DNA from: Dethiosulfatibacter aminovorans DSM 17477
GTDB taxonomy: Bacteria; Bacillota; Clostridia; Tissierellales; Dethiosulfatibacteraceae
NCBI RefSeq assembly: GCF_900142005.1
Contig: NZ_FQZL01000015.1
Coordinates: 23,578-87,577 of the forward strand
Reading direction: 5' to 3'
Length of the DNA stretch: 64,000 nucleotides
This document shows, piece by piece, positions 9,036 through 15,621 of the stretch (position 1 is the stretch's first letter; each line of letters opens with the position of its first letter). The translations under genes were made by a program, and so were the position numbers. A model generated the notes under the pieces. The model was not told the DNA's origin. It searched no databases and saw only the letters and a list, made by a program, of their open reading frames with translations.

Positions 9036-9491
9036 ATGAATAATGTAGTTATTATTGGAAGATTAGTAAGAGATCCCGAATTGAAGTTTATACCATCAAG
9101 CGGTATGGCAGTAGCAAACTTCACACTTGCCGTAGACAAGGAAATGTCAAAGGAAAAGAAGAGTGAGATGCAGGCTCAGGGGAAATCCACAGCAGATTTC
9201 ATACCGATTGTAGTATTTGGAAAAATAGCTGAAACTTGTGCGAATTTTCTGGCGAAAGGCAGAATGACTGCAATAAACGGAAGAATTCAAACAAGGACTT
9301 ATACTTCAAATGCTGGAGAAAAGAGATACATAACTGAAGTACTCGCCAGCAGAGTTGAATTTATCGACTGGGGAGATAAAAATCAGCCAGGAGCGAGACC
9401 GCAGGCTAGACCTCAAAGTAACGACAGCTTTCCTGACTTTACCGATGACGATATTTTTCAACCTACCGATGATGACGATATTCCATTTTAA
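9036..9491 (+). CDS. ssb: Single-stranded DNA-binding protein
   Basis: Protein of 151 residues. The OB fold covers residues 1-110 (NNVVIIGRLVRDPELKFIPSSGMAVANFTLAVD). A Gln/Arg/Pro linker follows, and the acidic tail ends DDDIPF, the conserved partner-docking tip of bacterial SSB. It coats ssDNA and recruits replication and repair enzymes. It sits between rpsF (15-base gap) and rpsR (14-base gap) as in most Firmicutes. Confidence 0.96.
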   Translation: MNNVVIIGRLVRDPELKFIPSSGMAVANFTLAVDKEMSKEKKSEMQAQGKSTADFIPIVVFGKIAETCANFLAKGRMTAINGRIQTRTYTSNAGEKRYITEVLASRVEFIDWGDKNQPGARPQARPQSNDSFPDFTDDDIFQPTDDDDIPF

Positions 9492-9505
9492 AGGAGGTTT
9501 GAATA

Positions 9506-9745
9506 ATGGCAGGATTTAACAACAAGAAAAGAAGAAGACCTAGGAAAAAGGTTTGTAATTTCTGTAAAGACAAAGTAACATATATAGATTATAAAGATGT
9601 AAGCAAATTGAGAAAATACACAACTGAGAGGGGCAAGATACTACCTAAGAGAATCACAGGTACTTGCTCAAAGCATCAGAGAATGGTTACAACTGCAATC
9701 AAGAGAGCAAGAAGTGTAGCGCTTCTTCCATACTCTGCAGAATAA
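9506..9745 (+). CDS. rpsR: 30S ribosomal protein S18
   Basis: Basic protein of 79 residues with the S18 core ([32 protein letters not shown]). It has Cys residues in the N-terminal KVCNFCKDK and later GTCSKHQ, so it looks like the zinc-binding (C+) type of S18. AAAGGAGG lies nine bases before the ATG. It is the last gene of the operon, followed by a terminator at 9756-9783. Confidence 0.95.
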   Translation: MAGFNNKKRRRPRKKVCNFCKDKVTYIDYKDVSKLRKYTTERGKILPKRITGTCSKHQRMVTTAIKRARSVALLPYSAE

Positions 9746-9755
9746 TCGAAAACAG

Positions 9756-9783
9756 GGGCTATCCAAATAGGATAGCTCTTTTT
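9756..9783 (+). terminator. Rho-independent terminator of the rpsF operon
   Basis: GGGCTATCC (9756-9764) pairs with GGATAGCTC (9770-9778) and is followed by TTTTTA. Confidence 0.85.
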
Positions 9784-9815
9784 ATTTGAACATTTACTTG
9801 GCCAAGTCGGGGTTA

Positions 9816-9924
9816 GAATAATTTCACATGATAGCGAGGTCGTGAATTCGAGGTGCGATAAATCTACATTATAATTTAAGATTGTCGTACCGAGTGAACA
9901 GGGAGCTATCATGTGAAATTATTC
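9816..9924 (+). repeat. Family B long hairpin with conserved internal loop, copy 1
   Basis: A perfect 20-bp inverted repeat (9816-9835 and 9905-9924, arms ending ATGATAGC and starting GCTATCAT) encloses an asymmetric internal loop, GAGGTCGTGAATTCGA on the left and GAGTGAACAGG on the right. A second stem (GGTGCGAT with GTCGTACC) contains G-U pairs that are valid only if the plus strand is the RNA. The internal loop is identical to copy 2 at 25281-25393 while the outer stem sequence differs. It may be a structured RNA or a mobile palindromic element; no family assignment is possible from sequence alone. Confidence 0.75.
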
Positions 9925-10011
9925 CATATTGTCGAGTAAGACATATGTCTCTAATATCAGGACAAAAACTTATTTTTGTAATAATTTTGTAACAAATGAC
10001 ATTATGCTTTA

Positions 10012-10020
10012 TGATATACT
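10012..10020 (+). promoter_or_regulatory. Extended -10 promoter for the small-gene locus
   Basis: TGATATACT (TG-n-TATACT) lies 50 bases before the first small start codon. No good -35 box is at 17 bases, consistent with an extended -10 promoter. Confidence 0.55.
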
Positions 10021-10069
10021 GTAGGGGAATAAGAAAACAATATTCAAAATAATGAATGGAGGTAGCGAT

Positions 10070-10165
10070 ATGATTAAATTACAATGTACACCACAATGTG
10101 ATATGAGAACAACAACAGCATATGATTACACAACAATTTCGCTGCCTGCAGGAGAAGTTCTTTAG
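10070..10165 (+). CDS. Possible 31-residue leader peptide
   Basis: Short frame with GGAGG eight bases upstream of ATG, encoding a Thr-rich peptide (MIKLQCTPQCDMRTTT, then YDYTTISLPAGEVL). It has two Cys in CTPQC and six Thr codons, all ACA except none preferred otherwise. Its end contains TGCCTGC (10143-10149), which can pair with GCAGGCA (10186-10192) and so compete with the terminator hairpin at 10184-10206. That layout is typical of translation-coupled attenuation. No homologue is recognised, and it could be only a by-product of a structured RNA. Confidence 0.4.
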   Translation: MIKLQCTPQCDMRTTTAYDYTTISLPAGEVL

Positions 10166-10183
10166 AATAATACGTCTAAATTA

Positions 10184-10206
10184 CCGCAGGCACATCTGCG
10201 GTTTTA
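10184..10206 (+). terminator. Possible attenuator terminator T1
   Basis: CCGCAG (10184-10189), loop GCACAT, CTGCGG (10196-10201), then TTTTA. An upstream TGCCTGC could pair with its left arm and abolish it. The short U run makes termination moderate. Confidence 0.55.
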
Positions 10207-10213
10207 TTATGGA

Positions 10214-10330
10214 ACAATATCGAATCTTGATTTGCATATTCCCTGCCGGGTTCATCGGTAGAGGGGAAGATGCTGCTAAATACGATTCGTTGTATGACAT
10301 GACCGCAGATATGGAATCTGCGGTTTTTTT
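10214..10330 (+). ncRNA. Candidate structured RNA ending in a strong terminator
   Basis: Nested pairing: ACAA and CGAATC (10214-10226) with GATTCG and TTGT (10284-10293); GCAT (10234-10237) with ATGC (10270-10273); TTCCC (10239-10243) with GGGAA (10264-10268); TGCCG (10244-10248) with CGGTA (10256-10260). This is followed by the terminator CCGCAGAT/ATCTGCGG (10303-10323) and seven T. The stem sequence of this terminator repeats that of T1. It may be an independent sRNA or a regulatory leader for the small genes downstream. No known RNA class is recognised. Confidence 0.5.
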
Positions 10331-10389
10331 ATATTCAAAATGCAAATCGGCTCCATAAGGAGTTTGAAATAAAAACAGGAGGAAAGAAA

Positions 10390-10488
10390 ATGGGAAACCT
10401 AAAAGATGGAATGAAAAGAGGAACAGCAGCAAGAGAAGAAGGAAAGGAAACTGAAACAAGGCGCAGGGAAGAGGTGGAAACTGCCTGA
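10390..10488 (+). CDS. Small charged protein, 32 residues, unknown function
   Basis: ATG at 10390 follows GGAGGAAAGAAA. The peptide is almost entirely hydrophilic (MGNLKDGMKRGTAAREEG, then KETETRRREEVETA) with alternating Lys/Arg and Glu, suggesting a short charged helix. No family is recognised. Support is the good ribosome site and the serial arrangement with two further small frames, each with its own AGGAGG. Confidence 0.4.
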   Translation: MGNLKDGMKRGTAAREEGKETETRRREEVETA

Positions 10489-10512
10489 CTCCCTGCAGAA
10501 GGAGGTGAGAAA

Positions 10513-10617
10513 ATGTTTAGTAACTTAAGACTATTTGAAGACATCAAAAGAATTCAGAACAGCGAGAAGGATATGATAATCAAGCTTGAGAGCAAGAAGA
10601 CAATTAAGAAGAAATAA
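10513..10617 (+). CDS. Small protein, 34 residues, with SNLRxFE start motif
   Basis: ATG at 10513 is preceded by AAGGAGGTGAGAAA, a near-perfect ribosome site. The peptide starts MFSNLRLFEDIKRIQ and ends in a Lys-rich tail (KKTIKKK). Its N-terminus matches that of the next gene (SNLR[LI]FE), and the underlying bases are also similar, so the two probably share ancestry. Function unknown; size and charge suggest a short amphipathic helix. Confidence 0.5.
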   Translation: MFSNLRLFEDIKRIQNSEKDMIIKLESKKTIKKK

Positions 10618-10649
10618 TAAGATAAATATATATGCAACAGGAGGTTACT

Positions 10650-10973
10650 ATGCATTGCAGTAATTTAAGAATATTTGAAAACAGAACAGGCAAGAAGAAT
10701 TTTGAGATCCGTACATATCTGGAATCTGAAGGAATAAGGCATTCTTTCGAGGAGTTGAAGAACATCGAGAATGGATATGCATACTATACTGTATATTTCA
10801 AGGGTTTTATGGACTGTACAAAGCTAAGGAAAAGTAAGTATAAGTTTGAATCCTATGAGATAATAGGTAATGCGGTCAGATTCAAGGTGTGTGACAACAA
10901 GAGAAGCAGGAGGTGCTTCATGAAGTTTCTTGTCAATTTTGAAAACGGTATAAGAAGATTTGAATTCATATAG
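10650..10973 (+). CDS. Small basic protein, 107 residues, unknown function
   Basis: ATG at 10650 lies six bases after AGGAGG; an in-frame start at 10632 has none. The protein starts MHCSNLRIFENRTGKKNF and is rich in Lys, Arg, Phe and Tyr (YAYYTVYFKGF, CDNKRSRRCFMKF). It has no membrane segment and about four Cys. The N-terminal SNLRIFE is shared with the 34-residue product just upstream. It is followed by a terminator at 10978-11023 and appears to be the main product of the small-gene operon. No family recognised; a nucleic-acid-binding role is possible from charge only. Confidence 0.6.
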   Translation: MHCSNLRIFENRTGKKNFEIRTYLESEGIRHSFEELKNIENGYAYYTVYFKGFMDCTKLRKSKYKFESYEIIGNAVRFKVCDNKRSRRCFMKFLVNFENGIRRFEFI

Positions 10974-10977
10974 AAAT

Positions 10978-11023
10978 AAGGCTGAATCGAAGGCGATAAA
11001 CATCCCGGCGGTTCAGCCTTTTG
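10978..11023 (+). terminator. Terminator of the small-gene operon
   Basis: AAGGCTGAA (10978-10986) pairs with TTCAGCCTT (11012-11020) and is followed by TTG. The 25-base loop is GC-rich. Confidence 0.7.
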
Positions 11024-11117
11024 ATTTACATGTTAGTGTAGTTTTGTGCTATAATGGTTTGTATGCTTGGTACAGGCATGCAGAGAACTGATCAATCCAC
11101 GGGAGAAAGACAAATAT

Positions 11118-12005
11118 ATGAACAAGAATGAAATAAGAGTTTCGTTGCTCATGACCATGGGTACATTTTTCTGGGCAGGAGCCTTTATAGCGGGTAAAAT
11201 GGGGATTCACCTGTTGAGCCCTCTGATTCTCACATTCCTGAGAATGTTCTTGGCAACGGTAATAATATTCCCTTTTATGGTTATGAGGGAAGGGGACAAC
11301 TGGAAGATAAAGAGGGAAGATATTAAGTATGCCGTAGCAACAGGTGTAGTTGGAATGATAGGATACCATATATTCTTTTTCTATGCGCTGAAATATACAG
11401 ATGCTTCAAAGGCGGCCATGATAAATGCCATAAATCCCTTGCTGACTGCAATGCTGGCGGCTGTGTTCCTGAAAGAGAAGCTGTCGCCGCGAAAGACCTT
11501 CTTCATACTGACAGCACTGGTGGGGGTTATTCTTACCTTGTCTAACTGGAATGTTGGAAATATCATAAATTTCAATTTTAACATAGGTGATTTGCTTATG
11601 TTCACCGGAGCTGCCATGTGGGCAATATATTCGATAATTGTAAAGAAGGTAATGCACAGGTTCACACCGCTGAAACTTACAACATATACCTTCGTGACGG
11701 CTGCTGCCTTCACATTCCCTTTCGCATTGCCTGAACTCATAAATCTTGATTTACAGGCCATAGGATGGATGCCTTTTCTTGCAGTATTGTACATGGCTGT
11801 CTTTCCTTCGGTTCTGGGATATACCATTCAACAGATGGCAATCAAGGAACTTGGTGCTGCCAGGACAGCCCTTTTCATAAACCTTGTTCCCGTGCTGTCT
11901 GCAATCATGGCTGTAGTTTTCCTGGGTGAGCAGCTCTTCAGGCTAAATATTGTAAGCGGCATCATCATAATAATTTCGGTGATAATGTTCACAAGGCAAA
12001 AATGA
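11118..12005 (+). CDS. EamA/DMT-family transporter
   Basis: Integral membrane protein of 295 residues with ten predicted helices in two EamA repeats (TFFWAGAFIAGKMGIHLLSP in the first, GAAMWAIYSIIVKKVMHRFTP in the second). The family exports or imports small metabolites, often amino acids or nucleotide products; substrate cannot be told here. The start at 11118 (MNKNEIRVSLL) follows GGGAGAAAG. TGCTATAAT at about 11047-11055 is a likely extended -10. The gene stands alone between two terminators. Confidence 0.85.
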   Translation: MNKNEIRVSLLMTMGTFFWAGAFIAGKMGIHLLSPLILTFLRMFLATVIIFPFMVMREGDNWKIKREDIKYAVATGVVGMIGYHIFFFYALKYTDASKAAMINAINPLLTAMLAAVFLKEKLSPRKTFFILTALVGVILTLSNWNVGNIINFNFNIGDLLMFTGAAMWAIYSIIVKKVMHRFTPLKLTTYTFVTAAAFTFPFALPELINLDLQAIGWMPFLAVLYMAVFPSVLGYTIQQMAIKELGAARTALFINLVPVLSAIMAVVFLGEQLFRLNIVSGIIIIISVIMFTRQK

Positions 12006-12013
12006 AATTGTAC

Positions 12014-12059
12014 AAAAAGCCACTTGCAGGTCGGTATAGCTGACTGAAAGGTGGCTTTT
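12014..12059 (+). terminator. Terminator after the EamA transporter
   Basis: AAAAAGCCAC (12014-12023) pairs with GTGGCTTTT (12051-12059). Confidence 0.75.
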
Positions 12060-12246
12060 CTGTTGAACCAGCAGGAACTTCCAGGAGTGAGCATTCGACC
12101 AGAGATGTTAAAATATTAACGAGATAGTAACGTTTTCACAAACGGCGTTTTAAAATACGGTACTAGGTTCAGTAATGTAATATAAAAACTTTTGGTATGA
12201 CTCGTGCAATCATTCATAAAACTGGGATTGTATAAAATAAAAACAA

Positions 12247-12264
12247 TAGTTAAAAAATTAACAA
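12247..12264 (+). promoter_or_regulatory. Rex-like operator upstream of the hydrogenase cluster
   Basis: TAGTTAAAAAATTAACAA matches the clostridial Rex consensus TTGTTAANNNNTTAACAA at every defined position except the second base. It ends seven bases before the -35 box. Rex senses NADH/NAD+ and commonly controls fermentation and hydrogen genes. The surrounding 12060-12404 gap holds only this site, the promoter and a small leader hairpin (GGAAAG/CTTTCC near 12314-12330). Confidence 0.6.
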
Positions 12265-12270
12265 AAACTA

Positions 12271-12299
12271 TTGACTTTAATATTTCTCGGATGTATACT
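12271..12299 (+). promoter_or_regulatory. Sigma-A promoter of the hydrogenase cluster
   Basis: TTGACT (12271-12276), a 17-base spacer and TATACT (12294-12299). The leader to the first gene is about 100 bases. Confidence 0.8.
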
Positions 12300-12404
12300 A
12301 TCGGTGAAAAGAGGAAAGGTTATCTTTCCCTGTATAAAGCAAAATTATATATTTGTCAGAATGATAGACTGAAAAGTTAATATTAGGAAAAGAGGAGTAT
12401 TATA

Positions 12405-12653
12405 ATGAACGAAATATTTGTATGTGTAGGTAGTGCTTGTCATCTTAAAGGGTCGTATGACGTAATAGATTGTTTTAAAAACTGGATAAAGGATAATGAA
12501 CTTCAAGACGACTTTGTAGTCAAGGCTTCATTCTGTCTAGGGCACTGTACTGATGCAGTATCTGTTAAGCTGGGAGAGGAAATTTATTCAGTATCTCCCG
12601 ACAGTGTCGAGGAATTCATAAACCAAAACATTGCATGGAGCAGACAATTATGA
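12405..12653 (+). CDS. Thioredoxin-like [2Fe-2S] ferredoxin (NuoE-like)
   Basis: Protein of 82 residues with Cys7, Cys12, Cys44 and Cys48 (CVGSAC and CLGHC), the ligand spacing of thioredoxin-fold [2Fe-2S] ferredoxins and of the NuoE/HydC C-terminal domain. It probably passes electrons to or from the iron-sulfur proteins encoded next. The ribosome site AGAGGAG is eight bases upstream. Its stop overlaps the next start (ATGA at 12650), so the first genes form a translationally coupled operon. Confidence 0.85.
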   Translation: MNEIFVCVGSACHLKGSYDVIDCFKNWIKDNELQDDFVVKASFCLGHCTDAVSVKLGEEIYSVSPDSVEEFINQNIAWSRQL

Positions 12654-14374
12654 AGATCATGGATTTTTATCCCGCCAACTGCAAGAATTGCTACAAGTGT
12701 GTAAGGAACTGTCCCGTTAAGGCAATAAGGATAGTGAATGACCAGGCGGAAATAATAGAAGACAAATGCATAGGTTGCGGAAGATGCTTCAATGTCTGTC
12801 CCCAGAATGCAAGAAATATACACAGCGATCTTGACAATGTAAGAGAAGCCCTGAAGAGAAAAAAGGTTGTTGTAAGCATAGCGCCAAGCTACAGGGGCAT
12901 ATATCCTAACTATAAAAAACTTATAGGGGCCCTCAAGACCCTTGGTATAGACAAGGTTGAAGAAACGGCAGTAGGGGCCGAACTGGTAACCAGCCTTTAC
13001 GGCAAGTATATGGAGGATAATCCTGGAAAGAATGTAATCACCTCCTGCTGTCCTTCGGTAAATCTCCTCATAAGAAGATATTTTTCTGAAATAAGGGACA
13101 GCATAATACCTGTCGATACGCCAATGATAATTCACAGCAAGCTTCTCAAGGAAAAATATGGAGACAATGCCTATGTGGTATTCCTTGGTCCCTGCATTTC
13201 CAAAAAAATTGAAGCATGCGGATATCAGAAACAGGGAATAATAGATGCAGTAATATCCTTCGAAGAGCTTGAAGGATGGCTCAGGGACGAGGATATAAAT
13301 ATTGATGACTGTGATGAAATCATGCCGGACATGGAAGCTGGCAGGACAGGCTCCAGATATCCTCTTGAAAGGGGAATACTTTCAGGACTTGAAAAAAGCC
13401 TTGCTAAAAACGCCATGACACCGATTTCGGTGAACGGTCTTGAAAACTGCATGATGATATTCGAGGCACTAAGGGATGGAGAGATTGAAAATATCTGCAT
13501 TGAAGCCAATGTATGCAGCGGCGGATGTATCGGAGGACCTGCAGTTCCCAAGGATTTCGACAATATCTATAAAAGAAAGATAAGGGCAATGAATTCCATA
13601 GACGAACTTGAGAATGAGAATATTGAAGACACTTATCTTGAAAACATTGAAAGACTCAGACCCTATGACAGGATATTTACAAGGAAGAAATATGAACCTC
13701 CAGTATTAGAAGAAGAGGAAATGGCAGAGATCCTTGCAAGAATGGGCAAATATTCAAAGGATGACGAACTCAATTGTGGAGCATGCGGGTATGATTCGTG
13801 CCGGGACAAGGCAATTGCGGTATATGAAGGGAATTCCCATCCTGAGATGTGCATACCCTATATGAGGATGCAGGCTGAAAGGCTTTCAAACATAATATTC
13901 GAATATTCACCCAACATACTCATACTTCTTGATGAAGACAAGAATGTACTTGACATCAATCCCAAGGGAGAGAAGGCGTTCAACGTCAAGCTCAACAATA
14001 TAAAGGGCAAGAGCATAGAAATGATAATGTCGTCAAACGACTTTGATAAAGTTGTTGAAGAAGGAAGAAACATAATCGACAAGAAAATCAATTTTCCAAA
14101 TTATGGCCTTAAGCTTAAGGAAAATATCATTCACATAAAGGAGCACAAGCTCATATACGGGCTTTTCTCAAATGTGACGGATGAGGAAAAAAGGAACAAC
14201 GAGCTTGCGCAGTTGAAATTCAACACCCTTGACACCGTCAATACTGTAATAGACAGACAGATGAGAGTTGCCCAGGAGATAGCAGGTCTTCTTGGTGAAA
14301 CCACTGCCGAAGCAAAGATTGCCCTCCTTAACCTTAAGAAGGTTGTTGAGAATGAAGAGGGTGAATTGAAATGA
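12650..14374 (+). CDS. [FeFe]-hydrogenase-like protein with FeS and PAS sensory domains
   Basis: Protein of 574 residues. Parts in order: two [4Fe-4S] motifs (CKNCYKCVRNCP and CIGCGRCFNVCP); an H-cluster-type domain with L1-like TSCCPSV, L2-like GPCISKKIE and L3-like CSGGCIGGP; a four-Cys FeS motif (CGACGYDSC...C); and a PAS domain from about residue 410. Hydrogenases with PAS and no Walker-type catalytic partners are the putative H2-sensing groups (C/D), and the L3 signature is clearly diverged. The start at 12650 overlaps the upstream stop; ATG 12635 has no ribosome site. The following phosphatase supports a signalling role rather than bulk H2 metabolism. Confidence 0.85.
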   Translation: MKIMDFYPANCKNCYKCVRNCPVKAIRIVNDQAEIIEDKCIGCGRCFNVCPQNARNIHSDLDNVREALKRKKVVVSIAPSYRGIYPNYKKLIGALKTLGIDKVEETAVGAELVTSLYGKYMEDNPGKNVITSCCPSVNLLIRRYFSEIRDSIIPVDTPMIIHSKLLKEKYGDNAYVVFLGPCISKKIEACGYQKQGIIDAVISFEELEGWLRDEDINIDDCDEIMPDMEAGRTGSRYPLERGILSGLEKSLAKNAMTPISVNGLENCMMIFEALRDGEIENICIEANVCSGGCIGGPAVPKDFDNIYKRKIRAMNSIDELENENIEDTYLENIERLRPYDRIFTRKKYEPPVLEEEEMAEILARMGKYSKDDELNCGACGYDSCRDKAIAVYEGNSHPEMCIPYMRMQAERLSNIIFEYSPNILILLDEDKNVLDINPKGEKAFNVKLNNIKGKSIEMIMSSNDFDKVVEEGRNIIDKKINFPNYGLKLKENIIHIKEHKLIYGLFSNVTDEEKRNNELAQLKFNTLDTVNTVIDRQMRVAQEIAGLLGETTAEAKIALLNLKKVVENEEGELK

Positions 14375-15537
14375 GCTGCTATCTGGACATAAACCACAAA
14401 AGCATAAACAAGCATGGCGAGGAGCTTTGCGGAGACAATGTGGTTGTTATAAACAATGAGGATGAGGCTGTAATAGTTTTATCGGACGGTCTTGGAAGCG
14501 GAGTCAAGGCAAACATACTGTCCACACTTACTTCCAAGATTGCATCAACCATGCTTAAGCAGGGAGCTACCCTCAGGGATACGGTTGAAACCATAATCAA
14601 TACACTGCCCACCTGCCAGGTAAGAAAGCTTGCCTATTCCACCTTTACAATGATAAAAATAGACAGGGACAGGAATATGTACCTTGCTGAATACGACAAC
14701 CCGCCTGCCTTCTTCTACAGGCATGGAAGGAACATCCCTCTGGACAAGAAGGAAACCATGGTTGCAGGCAAGAAGATCCTTGAGAGCCAGATCAGGCTTG
14801 AAGAGGGGGACTCGCTCAGTGTTGTCAGCGACGGTGCTATTCATGCCGGAGTGGGTCAGATGCTGAATCTTGGATGGGCATGGGACGAGATCAACGAATA
14901 CCTCATGAATCTTAACCATGTGAATGATTCGTCAAACCTCATAAACGGTAATTTCCTTGGAGTGTGCAGCAATCTGTACAATAACAAGCCGGGAGACGAC
15001 ACGACAATCATGACAATAAAGGTTAAAAAGCCTTCTGTTGTGGATCTGTTCACAGGACCTCCCCTTGACAGGAATCTGGACGCCCTTCTGGTGGAGAGAA
15101 TGGCTGAGGGAGAAGGAAAGAAGGTCATATGCGGAGGGACAACGGCTCTCATAGCATCAAGGGAACTCAAGAGGGAACTGGAAGTGGACAACGACACCAT
15201 TTCTCCGGATATCCCTCCAATTGCATACATGAAAGGCTTTGACCTTGTCACTGAAGGAGTGTTGACTTTGGGCAAGGCACTCGAAAAGGTGAAATGCTAC
15301 AACCAGTCGGCATTTGATGAGGATATCAGGATCAACGATTACAACGGTGTAGACCTGCTGGTGAAGATATTGGTGAAGAACAGCACCCATATAAACTTTC
15401 ATATAGGAAGGGCAGTAAACCCGGCACATCAGAATCCAGATTTTCCGGCAGGTTACAACATCAAGTTCAATATAATTGAGTCCCTCATGAAGGAACTGAC
15501 CATGTGCGGGAAGACGGTGAAGTCGATATATTATTAG
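14371..15537 (+). CDS. SpoIIE/PP2C-family serine phosphatase
   Basis: Protein of 388 residues with PPM phosphatase metal motifs (VVLSDGLGSGVKAN with Asp, SVVSDGAIHAGVG, PGDDTTIMTIKV). SpoIIE-like phosphatases dephosphorylate regulator proteins such as anti-sigma antagonists. Here it is translationally coupled (ATGA) to the PAS-bearing hydrogenase-like protein, a pairing seen in clostridial H2-sensor clusters, so it may be the output module. The C-terminal 120 residues (from about 270) form an extra domain not recognised. Confidence 0.85.
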   Translation: MSCYLDINHKSINKHGEELCGDNVVVINNEDEAVIVLSDGLGSGVKANILSTLTSKIASTMLKQGATLRDTVETIINTLPTCQVRKLAYSTFTMIKIDRDRNMYLAEYDNPPAFFYRHGRNIPLDKKETMVAGKKILESQIRLEEGDSLSVVSDGAIHAGVGQMLNLGWAWDEINEYLMNLNHVNDSSNLINGNFLGVCSNLYNNKPGDDTTIMTIKVKKPSVVDLFTGPPLDRNLDALLVERMAEGEGKKVICGGTTALIASRELKRELEVDNDTISPDIPPIAYMKGFDLVTEGVLTLGKALEKVKCYNQSAFDEDIRINDYNGVDLLVKILVKNSTHINFHIGRAVNPAHQNPDFPAGYNIKFNIIESLMKELTMCGKTVKSIYY

Positions 15538-15621
15538 CCGTCTGTCAAGGCAGTAAAAGCCAAATATTTGTAATCCCTTGAAGTTTTAGCATTGGGGGGG
15601 TTGAAGAAGCAGGAGAATGAA

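Noticed and set aside
15573..15588. Short family A-like piece (GTAATCCCTTGAAG) before the second hydrogenase
   Set aside because: Only the loop sequence matches and no stems are present, so it is not listed as a copy; it could be chance.
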